64,000 bases of DNA, from NCBI RefSeq assembly GCF_032854445.1, contig NC_088301.1, positions 59,968,512 through 60,032,511 on the forward strand. Direction: 5' to 3'. Shown here in pieces: positions 1 to 14,800 of the stretch. How positions within the stretch are numbered: the first letter of the stretch is position 1; the number at the start of each line of letters is the position of its first letter. The notes below the pieces were generated by a model. That model had not been told where the DNA came from. It saw only the letters and a list, made by a program, of their open reading frames with translations, and did no database searches. The position numbers were made by a program, and so were the translations under genes. The stretch comes from Liolophura sinensis. Lineage: Eukaryota > Mollusca > Polyplacophora > Chitonida > Chitonidae.

Positions 1-3000
1 AAACCAATCAGTGTGGATAATGTAACATCCAGTGCAATTCATATGCTACAGACCTACTCATCTTAAAATGTGTGCAATGAATTTTGTTCTTGGAAGATTA
101 CAGTCTTAATAGGTGATGTAATGGGATTAAAGTATCACATCAAGTGACTACTTTTCTGAAGCTCAGAGTACAGGATCAGTAGAGATAGGAGATACCAGGG
201 TAGACCTCCAAGACCCCAGACAAGTATGACCAAAGCCGACTCCTCCTTATAGCCCTTAATTGCCCGTTAATGATTCTGGTTGTCAGGCAGAATTACCGTT
301 ACTCAGCTCAGAGATTTACCTGCTGGCTGAGGACATTGGTCTTTGGCTACCCCCCTAGAGAACAATGCTGGTATTCAGCAGGCCTATTGTTCTCCTTAGC
401 CACACAATGGGGCAACTTTCCCCACAGGCTTATTGTGATCAGGCTGTTGATTGATGGAGACCTGGACAGTTGGGCTACACTGTCATCACTTGGACAGCTC
501 AGCTACCTTGTCATCACCTGGCTTCCATGTAGGTTTTCTTACACCTTTACAGCCCACAAAACTGAAAGCCATAAAATACTGCCTGTGATTCATGTACTTA
601 CAAAGTGTGTGCAAAGTTCTGGGATGTCCAAGGCCCTGGGGCTGTACTGTGAGTTTCATCCAAATGAAAATGAGTTACAGTGTGAGAAGACATCACATTT
701 GTTTTACTCTGTTTTTACATATTGTAAACCTGTAAAAGCTCCAGCCTGGATGATAAATGGACTACATAACTAATTCATCAGAAAACCCTTATTTATTATC
801 ATTTAATCTAACAAATGATATTACTGAGTTTGTAGGTTTTATTGGAAAATATAAGTTCATTGTTGGATTTGACTACATATGTAATTTTACCAGGTGTTTT
901 CATTTCTTCATTATTTTTAAACTTTAAAACTATGTGCACCTTTAACATTCCTGCGATTGTCATGGCAGTCATATACTGAGGCTTGTTGTACAAAATTTAA
1001 TGGGGTTATGAAGTTCAAACTCTTGACCTCACATGAGCAACAAAGATTTGACAAGAAATTGAGATGGATTGCAAGCTAGATACAAGGAGTCTGTAGAATC
1101 AAAACTGTGATGGAGAGAACAGCTTGAAGTGGGTTTTGTGGGTATTTGTCTGTGTGGCCAACCACTGTTAAAGTTATTGGTAAGTGTATAAGTACATGGA
1201 GTTTTATCAGAACCACTTGCTCAGATTGGAGTCCCATGGTTCACTCAGTGGGTGAGCCCATTGGGATCACCCAGTGTGAGATTGATGTTAAAACATTAAT
1301 CTTCATTTGAGCAGCCTTATTACCATACATTTAAAGCTGTTTACTGAGAAATTCATCATGCTTTTATAGTGAGTCTATTCTGTAAATTTCTGTAAAAGAG
1401 ATTTGTGAAGCAAGTCTGGTTGAAATGACTCTCTTCTCAGACATAGCTAATGTGGAAATTTTTCAAAAGTTGTTTTTTTTCTGCACCCATTCTTTAAGAA
1501 TGAAGTGATATAAAGCTGTATGAATTCTGTTGCATAGTGTAGAGGCCTACTTGTGTCCACCATTCCACACTGTAGTTTTGTTCTCTGGTGAGTGTACTCA
1601 ATCACGAATAACTGAAAGAATATGTGCTCACAGTTATAAGGTTTAAAAAATGCACATGGAAACAAGGGCCTTTTTATTTCTGTTGATTGTTGTTGTATTC
1701 AATCTCAGTAGAAAGTTGTTTTGATACGATTTTGAAGTAGGATTTTATAAACAGGAAGGCTGTTGCTCAAAGTTTCTATGTTCCTGGCAACAGATGTGGG
1801 ATGATTTGGCACTTATTGAATTGGATATGAAGAGTTGTTTTTAACATTAACTTTACAGTTGTGCTTAGTGAAAATGAAATGACATGTTGTTGTAAACGAG
1901 GGATTGGTTTCTCTGAGATGAACTGTGATTCATTAATACTGTCATATCTTAGTTAGTTAATCAGCTTTGTCAGGAAAACTCCAGGGTGGGGTGGAAAACT
2001 TGCCAGGCTTTGGCTGATTTTATTGCATTCTCAAGGATGTGATCAATTCAAAAGGTTCAAATCTGTCATGGTTCATTAGCAGAAAATGAACCTTTTATGT
2101 TTCTGATTATATCACTGGCTGGTTAACTCTGGCACCAGAGACCTTTTTATTGCTGCCACATGTTCTCCCTATGTAAAGTGGGTTGGAGGAAGCTGTCTCA
2201 ACCACCTTGTAATAAAGTACCCAAATGGACCCAGTCTATGTAGTGTTGAAATGTATCTTTTACCCCTTGGATTGCAACAGTGTTTGATGATGTCTATATG
2301 ATTTGGAGGCTTGAATCCAAGGTGACTGATGGAAGTTTGAGCCATTCTGTGAAATGGGTGGTAAATATTTGAAGCTGGGAGTTTTTCTGAGAATAGGTTG
2401 AATTGAAACAGTTTTGAATTAAGACAAAAGATTTTCATTAGTCATAAGCTAACTAAAATATGGTTACATTTTACATTCCCCAACACATAAATTATGTTCT
2501 GTTAATATTGTTGTTTGACTTATAGTATCAGAACACACATTGTCCCTTTCCTATCAGAACCTGTTACACCTTATGAATTGTTGAAAAGATATCTTTCTGG
2601 GATTCACAACTGTAACTTAAGGTACCTGTAAGTGTGCACCAATAATCTATTAATTTTCAGGAAGAGTAAAGCTCTCTTGTCCTGCTTAAATATAAAACAA
2701 TTGCTTTCTATAGGTGTCTGAGGAGATCAAAATAGACTTATTAACTGTAATATATTCCATTGTTGGAATTCCTTCATATGAAGTATAGTGGCAGGTCAAT
2801 GAAAAGCGCACATATTTGTGAAGCGTGCGCCATTATGTCTACATGGCAAAGGTGTAAAATCTTGATAGGTAGGCATGTATTCATTGTTAGAGGAGGTAAG
2901 CAGTTGAGGCTACTAGTTAAACAGATGTTCTGGCCTTGGTTATAGGAGTCTGCACATGTTACAGCATTGTCAAACAGAAGTCTGCAGATCTCATCAGGAA

Positions 3001-4363
3001 AGTCTGCAGTTATGATGGTTCAGAAGTTAGCCAAACAGTAATGAGTTTTGTTTTTCCATGACAGGTGAGACACCCTCAACTCCTCCCATCCTTACTTCTG
3101 TGTTCCTCCTAAACATACCTTGATGTCAATTTGCCAGACTCCCAAACTTTTTAATGTGAGCAGGACAGGTTTCTCTACACGGTTTTTATAAACACAAATT
3201 GCACACATACATGAGCTGTGTGTCTTGTTTTGGGGGGCTGTGCAATTAATTTGTACTGCAGCTGCATTGCAGTTGCACTGCTGTTGCATGTTTTATAGAT
3301 CATTTGTTTGTTGCCCTTTGCTTTGGGAAAATAGCTGTACTAACAACTGAAGGTCATAGTTGCTGTTGTGAGTGTATTGTCTGTATTGTATTTTACCTGG
3401 TCCTTAAAGAAAAGATGAATGTCAGGACAGAGGTTGGTCTGGAATGGCAGACACCACCAGGGAGCTGACTGCTCAAGTGGAGGTATTCTTGTGGGTGCTG
3501 TCAGTATTAATCAACTGCTGGGTGGGATGAAAAAAAAACACCTCTGTTCACTCAGGTCCTAGACTAGGTCTAAGAGCAAGGACTGGCCATCTTTTGACCA
3601 GCTAATGGGTGTTGGAATGCCTTTGCAGAAAGGTGTTCATCATCAGAAGATTTGGGTAACAAGACTTCTGAGTTCTCCCCCTGATTGAATCCCAAATGTT
3701 CCTTCTTGCATGTGGGCTTGATCGTGTGTGACCCTTAAGGATTTTACATAAAACTCACCCTTAAAAACTTAACCTTCAAGCCTTTGAGTGTTCATACCAT
3801 GTAGCACCAAGCTTTACTGAATTATGAAAAATCAATCTTCTCAGGTCAAAGTTTTGATTTTATTAACATTTTGGTAGTAATATCCCTAAAACTCTCTGTA
3901 ACTACAAAACAAAAGTAGTTAACACTGTACAATACTAATTAAGGGTAGTTTGGTGCGTGATGATGCATGTAAGCAGAAGGTCGGTTTGTAAAGTGTCTTG
4001 TGCTATAGATTTCTAGATGTAGTGTTCTGTGCTATGGCGTACATCTTGGGTAACACCCCACAGTTGTTAGCAGCTCTTGCTTCCAGGTGCCTGTTGAACT
4101 TTTATGCACTGTGTCACTTTTTTCTGGAGTAAACAAATAACACTGATAATGATAACAATGATAATATTTTTCATTTATCAGTAGACCTGTTAAGGAAGAA
4201 AACTGAGTATTCTATTACCCTTCGATTCCTTTTTATTACATACAATGCACTGCTTGACTCTGTGCCAAGTGCACATTATCTGAGTCGTTAGAAACCCCCC
4301 ATCACCAGACAGAAGCGTTTGACTTCTGGACGGGTCTATTGTAGTTCTATGGGTGGATAGAGG
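1..4363. other. AT-rich non-coding stretch
   Basis: I recognise no gene, RNA or repeat here. The longest open frame (270-773, + strand) has no recognisable domain and no splice-supported neighbours. The stretch could be intergenic, or part of a long 5' intron of the + strand Shisa gene whose first exon I did not find. Confidence 0.5.
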
Positions 4364-5130
4364 TTGTTGTTTACATTGAATAAAGCAGACAACAAATATA
4401 AACAAAGACACAAAATGGCTATTTTATCTGTTAGAGCGAACGTTTATTTTAAAGAAGAAAAGTATCATGTTACAGATAAATTAAAGCCCATAGGGATGTT
4501 TGAATGCTACAAAATAAGAGATAATAATGGTTTCACGAAAAGTTTTTTTTTTACATACGGACCTGATAATTCTTCCTGCGAGTCTTTCTTTCAGTGGCCT
4601 CTCCTAAACGTCCCAGTTGACCACAAACCATGGTATGGCAATCAACCAATGGGTCACAGAACGATCGGATCCATGATGTCTGATATTTCTCGCGATGCAA
4701 AACTTAGCCGCCGGTACACGAATCACTGCATCCAGGCTACGACAACCACAGTTCTTGCTGATGGCAGAGTTTCCGTGATGGACGTTATGTCTGTGACGGG
4801 CCACTGCAGTGAATCCAGTGTACGGAGTTATGTCACCAAACCATCCATTTCAAAACGCGGTGAAATCAGCAATATCCTGCATGCTTCAAGTGTTATCAGA
4901 AAATGCTGAAAGTGAAAATGCCGTTGAGTGAAAATACTCCCATGTCAGTCGCGCCACTCGCAGTGCAAATGCCCGACGTTGTCGACTATAATGTTACACG
5001 TAACAGTAGCAATACCATCCAAATGGCAAAATCCCAGTTTTCAGTCACACCTCAACGTTTTGGAGTGTTGTTCAACAAAGCAACAATAAATAACAGCACA
5101 GTTCACATCAACTTCACATCCTCTGGATAA
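4364..5130 (+). pseudogene. Crypton-type tyrosine recombinase (DUF3504-like) remnant, frameshifted
   Basis: The open frame 4364-4909 (181 codons; first well-placed ATG at 4415) carries, from about residue 78 to 165, the C-terminal catalytic half of a Crypton/DUF3504 tyrosine recombinase. It has a WYGNQPMG segment, then a YTNHCIQATT box (the HxxR box), VMSVTGHCSESSVRSY with the GH histidine at residue 147 and the putative nucleophile Tyr at residue 156. Such enzymes cut and rejoin DNA through a phosphotyrosine link; related domains occur in host ZMYM- and KCTD1-like proteins. The second catalytic Arg of HxxR is Gln here (CAG at 4733-4735), which should abolish activity. Past the TGA at 4907-4909 a tail-like stretch rich in Asn and Ser (ending NNSTVHINF) continues in another frame to 5130, so an indel probably split the gene. 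Most of the N-terminal DNA-binding part is missing. The family call is fairly secure; the precise boundaries are not. Confidence 0.7.
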
Positions 5131-8100
5131 CAGACTGGCTGCAGATCGTCCTTTTCAACTCCCAGTCCTTATTTGATGTTGATATGAGTTAAATTATTGT
5201 GTTTTTTCCCCCACAATGTTCAGTCCATTCACTCCTGTTTTCTCCCCGCAAGCGCTATTGTCTGACTGCCGCCAATATATTGCCGTTGACCCAGATCTTC
5301 AAATTTGGTACATCATGTCACTTTATGCATGAGTGTGACGTGTATATTTTACGTAAATGGTACGGCGCACTGAGTGAAACCTGCACAGGGCTGATTTAAT
5401 GTACATATAACTTTGTACAGATTGCCTCATAACAAATTTAAATTGTGATAGCCATCCATTGTATTCCACAATACAATAAACGCAAATCATATTTATCCTC
5501 ATGATACCTTGAACATATAAATTATAATATATTTATTTGCTTACTTATAATAAGCATAAACACATATCTATGATGCTGTTATTGTTTTGTTATTTATCAA
5601 CATTTGTTTATTAAATTGAAATTAATATTGAATTGAAAATGTGAACTGAAGTGATCCATTATTTCAACATTCGTTACCCAGCGTTTATGAATTTGATACA
5701 GAAGACAACACGACCGCAAAGCATTTACACAAGTAAACGAAATAAAATTCAGTATCAAACTATTGTTAACCTAATTTTGTGTGTTTCAGTTATTTTTTTT
5801 CGTACGTAATTCAAACTTTAATTATGTTTAAATGGTTGAGCTTCCCATTTTTGTTGTCGTTTTGCTGATGCCAGAGGTTTCCAGCTCCTTTAGCTCTGTC
5901 AGACAGAGTTTGGGAAAACTTTTGACCTGCCCGAACTCTTGCTGCCACCAACGAGCGACCTCCCCGGCTCACTGTAAGTGTGGTCGCTGTTTGACACCGT
6001 GCCTATCTCACCGAAGCCTACCCTGATAACAGCGTCTTAGCTGAAATATGAAAACAACCCTGCAGATGTTTTATTTTATAGTGGTATATTTTATAGTCGG
6101 AATTGTTTTCGAGAAATAAACGTATTCTTTTTATTATTCTATCCCAGTCGTGAAGCACATCCGTAATATTTAGCATCGCATTTTAACACCCTCTGTAAAA
6201 CACTTCATGGTTTCGTCCAGAATTAGGTCATGCCCCTTTAGAACGTTCGGTTGGACAAAAACAACGTGTCAAGGAAAGTGGGGGCGTTTTTTGCTGTTAA
6301 TCTATACCGCAATGGCGTTTTTGTTATAATTGCGAAAACATTTTGCTGCTACCAAGGCAATAGAATATGAAGGCGAAGCCTGAGACCTAAAATTTGTAAA
6401 CTCTTCCACATCGATTTGATGTAAAACTACCGTAAAACTACCCTCACGCAAACATTATTTCTTAAATAGAATGAGCAGTGTTTTCAATGTTTCTCATCTA
6501 TTTTAATGTTCATGTGTTGGAAATTGGTGAGCGACGTTTATACGTGTACTTGTATTTTTAATGTAGGTTTGTTTAAATAGCCTTGAAGTAGCTAGTGTTT
6601 TCTGGTGAGAAATGGGCGACTGTCTAGTTCTGGCAGTGATATCAGGAAAGAAATGTTTGTCATCTCGAGGTTTAAGTTTCCATGGTAATTGATTATCCAG
6701 CATCTTAACACAGTCTGACAACAACTATGGTGCAAGACAAGGATGACTGCTTGGCCCTGGTGTATTTTAACAACTTGGGTCGTTTAGTGTAAAATGTCAA
6801 GATAACTCTCTGTCTGCTTACTGGACAGGACTGTCTGGAATGGAAATCACTTGATGGAACTAAATATATATTGTTAGTGATTGTTTGGTGCCAGCACTGT
6901 TTTATTTGGATAGTTTGCAAACTTGACCACTGAGAGATACATTAACATCCTGATTGTATTTATTCTAAGATGGAATAACACTCCCTGTTTTTGTACATGC
7001 CATTTCTAAGGATGAAAGAGGACAGCCGGAGCATCACAGAGTATCTTCATCAAATACACTCTTTGTTGTTTGACAGTGTCAAACTCAGATTGTTACACCA
7101 TGTATATGTATGTAGAGTGTACAGTTTCAGGACAAGAGATCATCTCAAAGGAGTATTTTGTAAGAAAACAGTCCTGGCATTATATTTACAAACTTGTAAA
7201 AAGCATTTACATTCTGGAGTCAAATTTGGAGTCGCCAAAATTTTTCAGCATAATACATGTAAAAACTAAATATGTCAATGAAGTAAGAATAATGTTTTTA
7301 ATTTTCTGTTGTATAAACAAATTAAAACAAACCTTAGTCAATATTTTTTGTACATCTCTTATTTTGCTCTAATGTATGCTGCAGTATAGTTCATAGAATT
7401 ATCCATAGAATGTGTTTGTTGATGTGAGATAGGGGTATATCAATACTTATTTTTATTGTTTAATATCAGCCTTTGAAATCTTGTGGTCAGCATAGCATTA
7501 AATTTAGTTTTCCTAGAACATTATGAAAATATTTCATTGTGGTGCCTATATACAGACGGCACCTGGATTCTTAAAAAAAGGGAAGATACATAGACTGATT
7601 GCTTGGGGTTTAACTTTGTACTTAAAAAATACATAGAGATCAGAGAAAGGTTGTTTTGGCAGCAAAGGGTTGAGAGTTGAGCATTCACTGTACATCTTAA
7701 ATTTATCACCCATGTCAGTATGACTGTTCTGTTTACCATGCCACTTGTGCCAGTATATATACACTCTGCTGGAGTCACTTTGGACTTCCTGTTGGAATTG
7801 TTAAGCCATTCTCCAGAGATTACAAGATAAACCCTGCCCTTAATTGATTTATGTCTGGATTTATCTCTCAGTGACTTTGTATTTGACATGTCAGTTAGGT
7901 CTTGGTACAGGTCCAATTCTCTCTGGAGTTAATCTCTGCACATCAGCCATCTATTACAACCACCTCCAGCTTAACAAGTGTTCCCTCATTGTGCTGGCTG
8001 GCAGGAAAACAAGGCCACAGTTTGCATTCCAGATCTTCAAAAGTACCCTGGATGTCAGAGGGCAGACAGGCCATGTTTAGAGCCTTGCGCCATTCATGGA

Positions 8101-8263
8101 ACCTACATTTGCAGGCTAATCTTCCATTTGATTGTTTTGGTAATATACACTGACTAATGTTTTTTTCAAAACTATCAGTTATGGAATTAGATTAAATCAT
8201 TAAATATTAAATTTTCAAGTCCCTGACGCGAGGGTCTCTGCAAGGACAAAAGAGCCTTTCACT
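5131..8263. other. Non-coding; CpG-richer patch at about 5.2-6.4 kb
   Basis: No gene is recognised. Between about 5200 and 6400 CpG dinucleotides are visibly more frequent than in neighbouring DNA, which could mark an unmethylated promoter-like patch or simply a younger insertion. An ATG at 5832 opens a short frame with a hydrophobic start (PIFVVVLLM) that could resemble a signal peptide. Its best donor (gtaagt at 5973) would join to the first recognised Shisa exon with a stop codon, so I do not call it exon 1. Confidence 0.35.
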
Positions 8264-8452
8264 AGAATGGTCGCAGTAAGTCCAAGTCTAGCTCATGCTG
8301 ACTTCCTCTCTGGCCGTACAGGGGAAGGTCTGTCAGAAACCTTTGGATGGTTGTAGGTTTCATCCAGGCTCTACCAGGTTTCCTCCTACCTCAATGCTTT
8401 CCGCCATCGTGTATGTGACATATTCTTGAGTACGGCTGAAAAACAAATGAAA
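8264..8452 (+). repeat. Diverged tRNA-derived SINE copy
   Basis: The stretch shares, in order, the segments seen in the intact SINE at 49821-50076: agctcatgctg, the gaaggtc block, ggatggttgt, and the end motif attcttgagtacggc followed by an A/T-rich tail. The tRNA-like head is barely recognisable, so this is an old, mutated copy. Confidence 0.7.
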
Positions 8453-8865
8453 TAAAAAACATAAAAAACATTATTTTCATCGTGCCATGTGTTAATTGTG
8501 TGATGCAGAATAGTACCTTGATTGTGCATTTGTCTATTCAGTACCTTTATTTTGTTCTGCTAATTTGAATATCATTACATTCCCAGCACATACATCACTG
8601 CATGTTATTGTCTCAATTATGTCTTTATTAAACATAGCTATTAAACATAGAGCACCTGATACATTTGGTGTGTCATCATTGACAGGTAGTCATGATGATA
8701 CCTCATAAAAAAAAAACAAAGAACTTTAACATGTTTACCAATAATTTCCTTGATGTCACTTCTGCCTGTGTGCTCCACACATCAGTTTTAAAAATTGCTG
8801 TGGAGCGTTATATCTTTCAGATTGGCATGTCTACAACCTTTGCGGTGTTGGTGGTAGGATGTATT

Positions 8866-8886
8866 GGGGGGGGGGGGGGGGCGGGG
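8866..8886 (+). repeat. Poly-G run
   Basis: Sixteen consecutive G are followed by C and GGGG. A run like this can form G-quadruplexes and is prone to length errors in sequencing. Confidence 0.9.
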
Positions 8887-11800
8887 TTATGGCTGGTCTG
8901 ACCACAAAGGGTGAAAATATGTGGAAAAACTGCCCCTCCCTACTGCCAAACTAATGAGAGAAAATGCAAAGTGCAATGTGGGAGAGGGGAGTGGGGCATT
9001 ACTGCTTCCTCAGCCCATGCCTAGATGGATGGGAATCTTATCTAGTGTAGAAGGAGATACTGGAATACCTCTATTTACCCTGATCATTTGGCAGAAAACA
9101 AAGAAAAGGGGGTGTGGTTCTAATCAGTGTGAGTGACCCCAAGGGACTGGACTAGTAACCCAGAAGGAGGCCCTGGCGAATGTCTTCATGGCCAAGTTTC
9201 TGGCCAAGTCTCTGGCTGGCGAATCCACTGACCAGTTTTGGGGGACTCTAGTCACAATATCTGCCAACTGTACAGCAGCAGAACAACTTTAAAGAGCTAT
9301 TTCCTCAAAATAGCTGTCAACAGGGTTATAATAAATGGAGGATTTGATGGGGGCTTATCTGATCTGATAGGAGACATATGGCTGTAATGGGGTGCAGCAT
9401 TATTGTCATTCTCTGTCACCATATCTCCTCATGCTTCTCCAAGTTATGGGAGGACTCAGGAGGGTCATAGGACGGGTAGTACATGAAACCATGACCAAGT
9501 GATCATAGGTGTACCTAAAGGCAGTAAGCAGGGGCTGATTCAGGGACTGAGTGATGCAGAGCACAATTCCTGGTCAAAAGGGTTTCTTGAGAGATAGATG
9601 GCCCGCTAAAGACTGTGTCAATGAATATAGCCTTGATCAGAGACCGAAGAAAGTTCACACTGCTTTAGCCACAGGTATGCAGTCATCTGGAGCATGGCTG
9701 TTTAAGAATGAGATATGTATGTAATCCATCTACACTAATGATATAACACCAGAATAAACTTGTCAGGGTCTGAAGAATCCTTGTTTGCTCATTGACTCTT
9801 GTGTAGCTTTTACAGGACTGCTGCAGAAGGGCCCTTTAAGGGAGTACCAACCCAGGCTGGCTGTCAGGATTGTAAGTGGATGAGGGAGGCAGACATGATA
9901 CATGCTGTAGTTTAACATTCACCTCCTTACAAACATGATGTTGAAGTATCAGTCGTGTGTAACAATGACACTTGGTAATTAATTGTGACACAAAAAGTGT
10001 TTGTCTAAATTTCCTGTCCGTGACACCTGTCGTTGTTTAAATAGATATCTTATTTTTTATGCTTTAGTTCTTTTACTTCATAACTTTTACTCAGGTGCTT
10101 GTATTTTATTAAAAGAAAGGGTTGACCTGATGTCAACTACCCAAGATTGTTTGAGCTGGTTAAAAGATCAAAATTTTAAATAATATCCCATCATATTTTC
10201 AGTGCATATTTCAATGGCTTTATGTTGGAATCTGTTGAGAAAGAAATTCTGTTAACCATATATTATTGGATATTAATTTGTTTGTTAAAGTCATAATTAC
10301 TTTATTAGTTTACAAACTAATGTTATGGTGATGGTAAAGGTGTAAGCATTCAAATACATGCATATTAGTGTTATCTTAGAACAGGGTGAATACTTCAGAA
10401 GCCCCGATGGATGGCATACCTTCGGTCTGTCCATCCATGCATGGGCTAGGTAGATGTTGGGGAGTCAATAAATAGATCAGTATTTGAGGTTCATGGAGCT
10501 AAAGCCAGGAATCTCACACCCTTTTCTCCACAGGGCCCACAGGCTGTCCTCCACTCCCCTCCCCTCCCCAAGTCTGCAGTGTAAGCCTGGAAGTGTAAGG
10601 TAACTCGTCAGCCATGTCCTAGCTGACCCTTCCACACAGGGGAGGTTTGATAACATGTCCAGTATTTCCTCACTAGACAGTTGCCACACTGACATTTTTA
10701 TCTGCACTCGTCTCACATTGTTTTTCCTGTTATGGTGGTACACTGTTGTTCTCTTGAGCGATATCTCGGACAGGTGAGAAAGCCAGATGGTGTTACCTGA
10801 GTCTGAGGTACAAGGCCATATTCAAACACAAGCACCTTCCTTTGGTTTACACTATTGTATTGTATGCTACGAAATAATTATTCTCACAAAAAATTGTTTT
10901 TTCTGCAGCATGTTTCACATTTGTATTTATACATTTGTTCTAGTGTCCTCTTGTATTTTAACTTAAATTTTCTACGTGGAATGATATTGAATCTAATCAT
11001 TGGTTGTTCACATAGAGGAATGTGGATGTCTGTAACATTCTCCATTGGGAATCAGAAAGGGTCAAACTCGATTTGATTTTGGGGATTGACCCAAAGCTGG
11101 ATTGCTGGGGAATACTTCCATTATCCAGATTGAATTGAAACATTAATGTGTACAGTGTCTCAAGTAGGTTAGCCATAGTCTATGTGACCTTAGCTGCTGT
11201 TTCCAGCAACCTATATACGCCCAATGTGTTCAGAATGTGACTTGTGAGGGCACAGAGTGTGCATACATGAAAACCAAGCCTCTGTGACATAACCAAAGTT
11301 GTCTTTTATTACCACCATGATAATGCCCCTGACTGTGTTTTGGCCCTCAATCTAGGAAATCTGATGTCACAAGTATAAATATTTCTGGTTCAGCCTCAAT
11401 AGCTGGATGTTGAGGCTGGTTTCTTGTGTAGGTAGAGCAGATCATCTGTCTGTAGATTGCATGGATGCATAGTGAAGGTGTGATTGAATCTCATACTTCG
11501 GCTGTACCCGAAACAAAATTCATGGCAAATAGTCTCAAGCAAGTTTTAACATTTCTCATTTTTCAGTTTTTTGTGAAAACGCTAAGAATTTAAAATAAGC
11601 TTAGTGGTCCATTAGCCAATTAGAAGACAGACTTGTGTACAATATTTGCATCTCTGGTTTGGATGTGCACACAGCTTATACACGAGCACCTTCTGCCGTA
11701 TGTAGCTGACATGGCAGAATACAATGGGATCTGTGGAAGGTTAAACAATGTTACCTCCAGACAATCTTACATGTTATTTACATAAATTTGGTACATGGTT

Positions 11801-14800
11801 TCACTTATCAAGTTCGAGTCTTCCTTCTTTGTTTTCAGCAAAACTATGGCCATTTTGTCTTATACTCTGCATTATTGTCTATTGAAATGTGAGACAATGC
11901 TTCTATCAGATCAGTTACAGATCAAGGTAGGATTTTGGGATGTAATTTTTCTAGAATGCCCATACATATCTGAAAACAGAAACATGAAATCATTTTGCTA
12001 GTATGGCCAACCTTGAAATTGAGTGTTTGATTCAATTTGAAGACGTGTGGATGTGTAAACTGCTAGTGTTCAGTTCTGGCGTATGTTCATGGTTGTAAGT
12101 AGGCCTCTTCATCTTTATCACAAAGCCAGTCAAGTTTGTCCTTAGTAGAAAACAGTCCATCTAGAATGGTTCACAGTTGATGGTAAGCAAATCCTGCTGG
12201 GGTTTGGATAAGACTTCTGTTTATTTGTGTGTGTTAAGCCCAGAGTATGAGTAGCACCATATTGTACCAGGCAGGCAGCCTCTAGAGTAGGGCCACACTC
12301 TCTTTGCCCCACAATACGCCCTACCCCTCCCACCTCTTCTCCTCCATGGTTCTGGGTACTTAATTATAATCCACACACTCCCATCTACACCGGGAAATGG
12401 GCACGTGAATATTAGGTCTGAGAGATGTTGGGTGATTTTGTGATAAACTGTTATATTTCTTTACAGCATCTGTATAATTGGGTCTTGTTTATGTAAGGTC
12501 TGACTGCCCAAGGGGCATGCTGTATGCTAAGTTTATCCTGTGTATGATTAACTGTCCTGATTTTAAGATAAACATGATCTTATACAGAAGTAGATTACAT
12601 TTACTTACGTTTTCAATACAATTTCATAAAATTGCTGCTCTGACCAGGCACCTAAGGCTAATTTGCTTACAGGACATGAGTCTTAGGTAGGTTTGAAGGT
12701 ATAAAGACTTGATAAAGACAGAGTTGTGTTATTAAGGACATCAGTGGAATGTATGACAGGAAAAATCTTCTTTTGGTGTGTTACAATGTATATTATTAGT
12801 CTAAACACTATACATTGAATTAATTCAGAGATATTTGTTGGTTTTTACACCTGTTGAAATACGGATCAGATTGAAAAACTGCATTCCATGAATTATTTGG
12901 CAAATTTTATTGGTCCAGTTTGATGGAACTACATACATGTAGCCCAGTAATCAGCCTGAAGTATTTCCCTGGCTTGTTTTATGCCTTTCCTATTTGCTTT
13001 GCTGGTGAGGTAGCAAAAAGTGGGAAACAATGGCCGTCTGTGTTTTGATTACAATCCAGAGTTTAATTGAGTTCTTTGATGAAGCCAGTATGTATACTTG
13101 CAGCATATAGCTGTTTGTATTGGAGCAGTGTTGTCACATGACACACAAATACCCATGACAATTTGATAAACAGGTTGTTTGAATTTTCACCGAAGTCGAT
13201 TCAGTTGTCACCTAAAAGGATAAGTGTAATTATAGATGATTGATCTTTTCTTAGCCACACGCTTACGTTGATCACTTTATAAAAAAAAATTAATCAACGA
13301 CCGGACAGCTTGTGAGCTCTCAATCAAAAGAGGGTATTGTTGTCAAAGTGAAATGCTGGACGGCTGGTATTGATATCAACTGAACAGTTTGATTGTTTGA
13401 TGAGAACACTGGATACTCGCTGTGACATCTGGCTGACATGATTTCCTCTTAGTTCTCTCACACATTGATATATATGCATGAAACTGATATAGGAGGTGCC
13501 TTTAATTAATACCACCAGGACTAAGTGCAAGATTTCTGTGAGCCTAAATCTTTCATAAAATGGCCTTCACCAAAACTCATGCCAAACCCATGCACTTAAA
13601 TCATATATCCGTAGATATTTCTGCTTTAACTAAACACCCCTATACACTAATAATTGTCTAAGTTAATGCTACTCATGAAACAGATATTTCTAGCTGAACA
13701 TTGTCACAATAATGATTGTCTAGTAATGCCTCTCACAAAACAGGTATTTCAGCTTTAATTAGCTCAACACTGTCACAGTAATGATTCTCATGAAATAGGA
13801 TATTATTTCAGTAACAATTCTGTAATAATACTTATCATAAGATAGGAAAAAATGGTAGGTAAGATGAATACATTCTAATTCAGAGCTAAATCACATCATG
13901 TCTTCTTTATGTATTATATATACTTAATATTGACACGCTTTAAAATGAAGCATAATGAAAAGGCATTTTCTGCTAAAACAGTCTTCTTTTAATGGTTTGT
14001 TATTGTTTTTTTTAAACATGCACCTGCTGTCTTGGCATTGGGGAAGATTTTAGATTCAGTCTGGGCAACTTGCATGGTTAAACTCCTTGCAGACATGCAT
14101 GACTGTACTTGTAGAACATAAAGATACTGAGATCACATGCATGTGGGTTGTTGTGGATGCTGTTATATCCCTGAAAGGGGTAGTATAAATCTACTTTTGG
14201 CCGAGACATTCCATGTCCCCGTTGACCTCGTGCCGGCTGATATACTTGTACTGTTCTGCAGTAACACAAAACAATGTTTTGGCCTTGATTCCAGGTTGTA
14301 TTTGGCTTTTTACATCAAATTGTAGTAGTATTTTTCCGGAATTCCGAGTGTCATTGATATAAGGAAATGATTGCAGATTCATTTAGGTAGATGGAAAAAA
14401 CTATTATTCATTTTTTATATGAATGTGGATGAATCCTGGGCCGAGATCTTTTGAATTATTAATTTCCTTTTGGTAAAATGAAGTATAGATAAAGTACATA
14501 CATTATGTCTAGGTGAGATAATCGTGAATGAAGAGTCACTTTTCATTATAGCACTTGGAGAATCAGTCTGGATTTCAGATTTGACATACTACATATTGAT
14601 TTAAAATTTTATTAGTTAATATCTTGAGACTGTTGGCATGACTGGGCAGACGTGTACCCCTAGTTATCAGATGTCAGACTGGTTTACTCATCTGAGGGAT
14701 GTACCCAAAGGTTTGTGATAGGGCTTGTGAATTCAATTAGCCAAGGTCAGGAGTTTTTATGAGATTTGGATGAGAGTTTGGAGATGGGCTCTAGTACACA

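Noticed and set aside
270-773. 167-codon open frame on the + strand
   Set aside because: No recognisable domain, no splice partners and no bias in composition; a chance frame of this length is expected in 64 kb.
4604-4804. Open frame on the - strand inside the Crypton remnant
   Set aside because: It is antisense to the recognised recombinase domain.
5832-5972. Candidate signal-peptide exon of Shisa gene 1
   Set aside because: Joining its gtaagt donor to the exon at 32836 creates a TGA stop.
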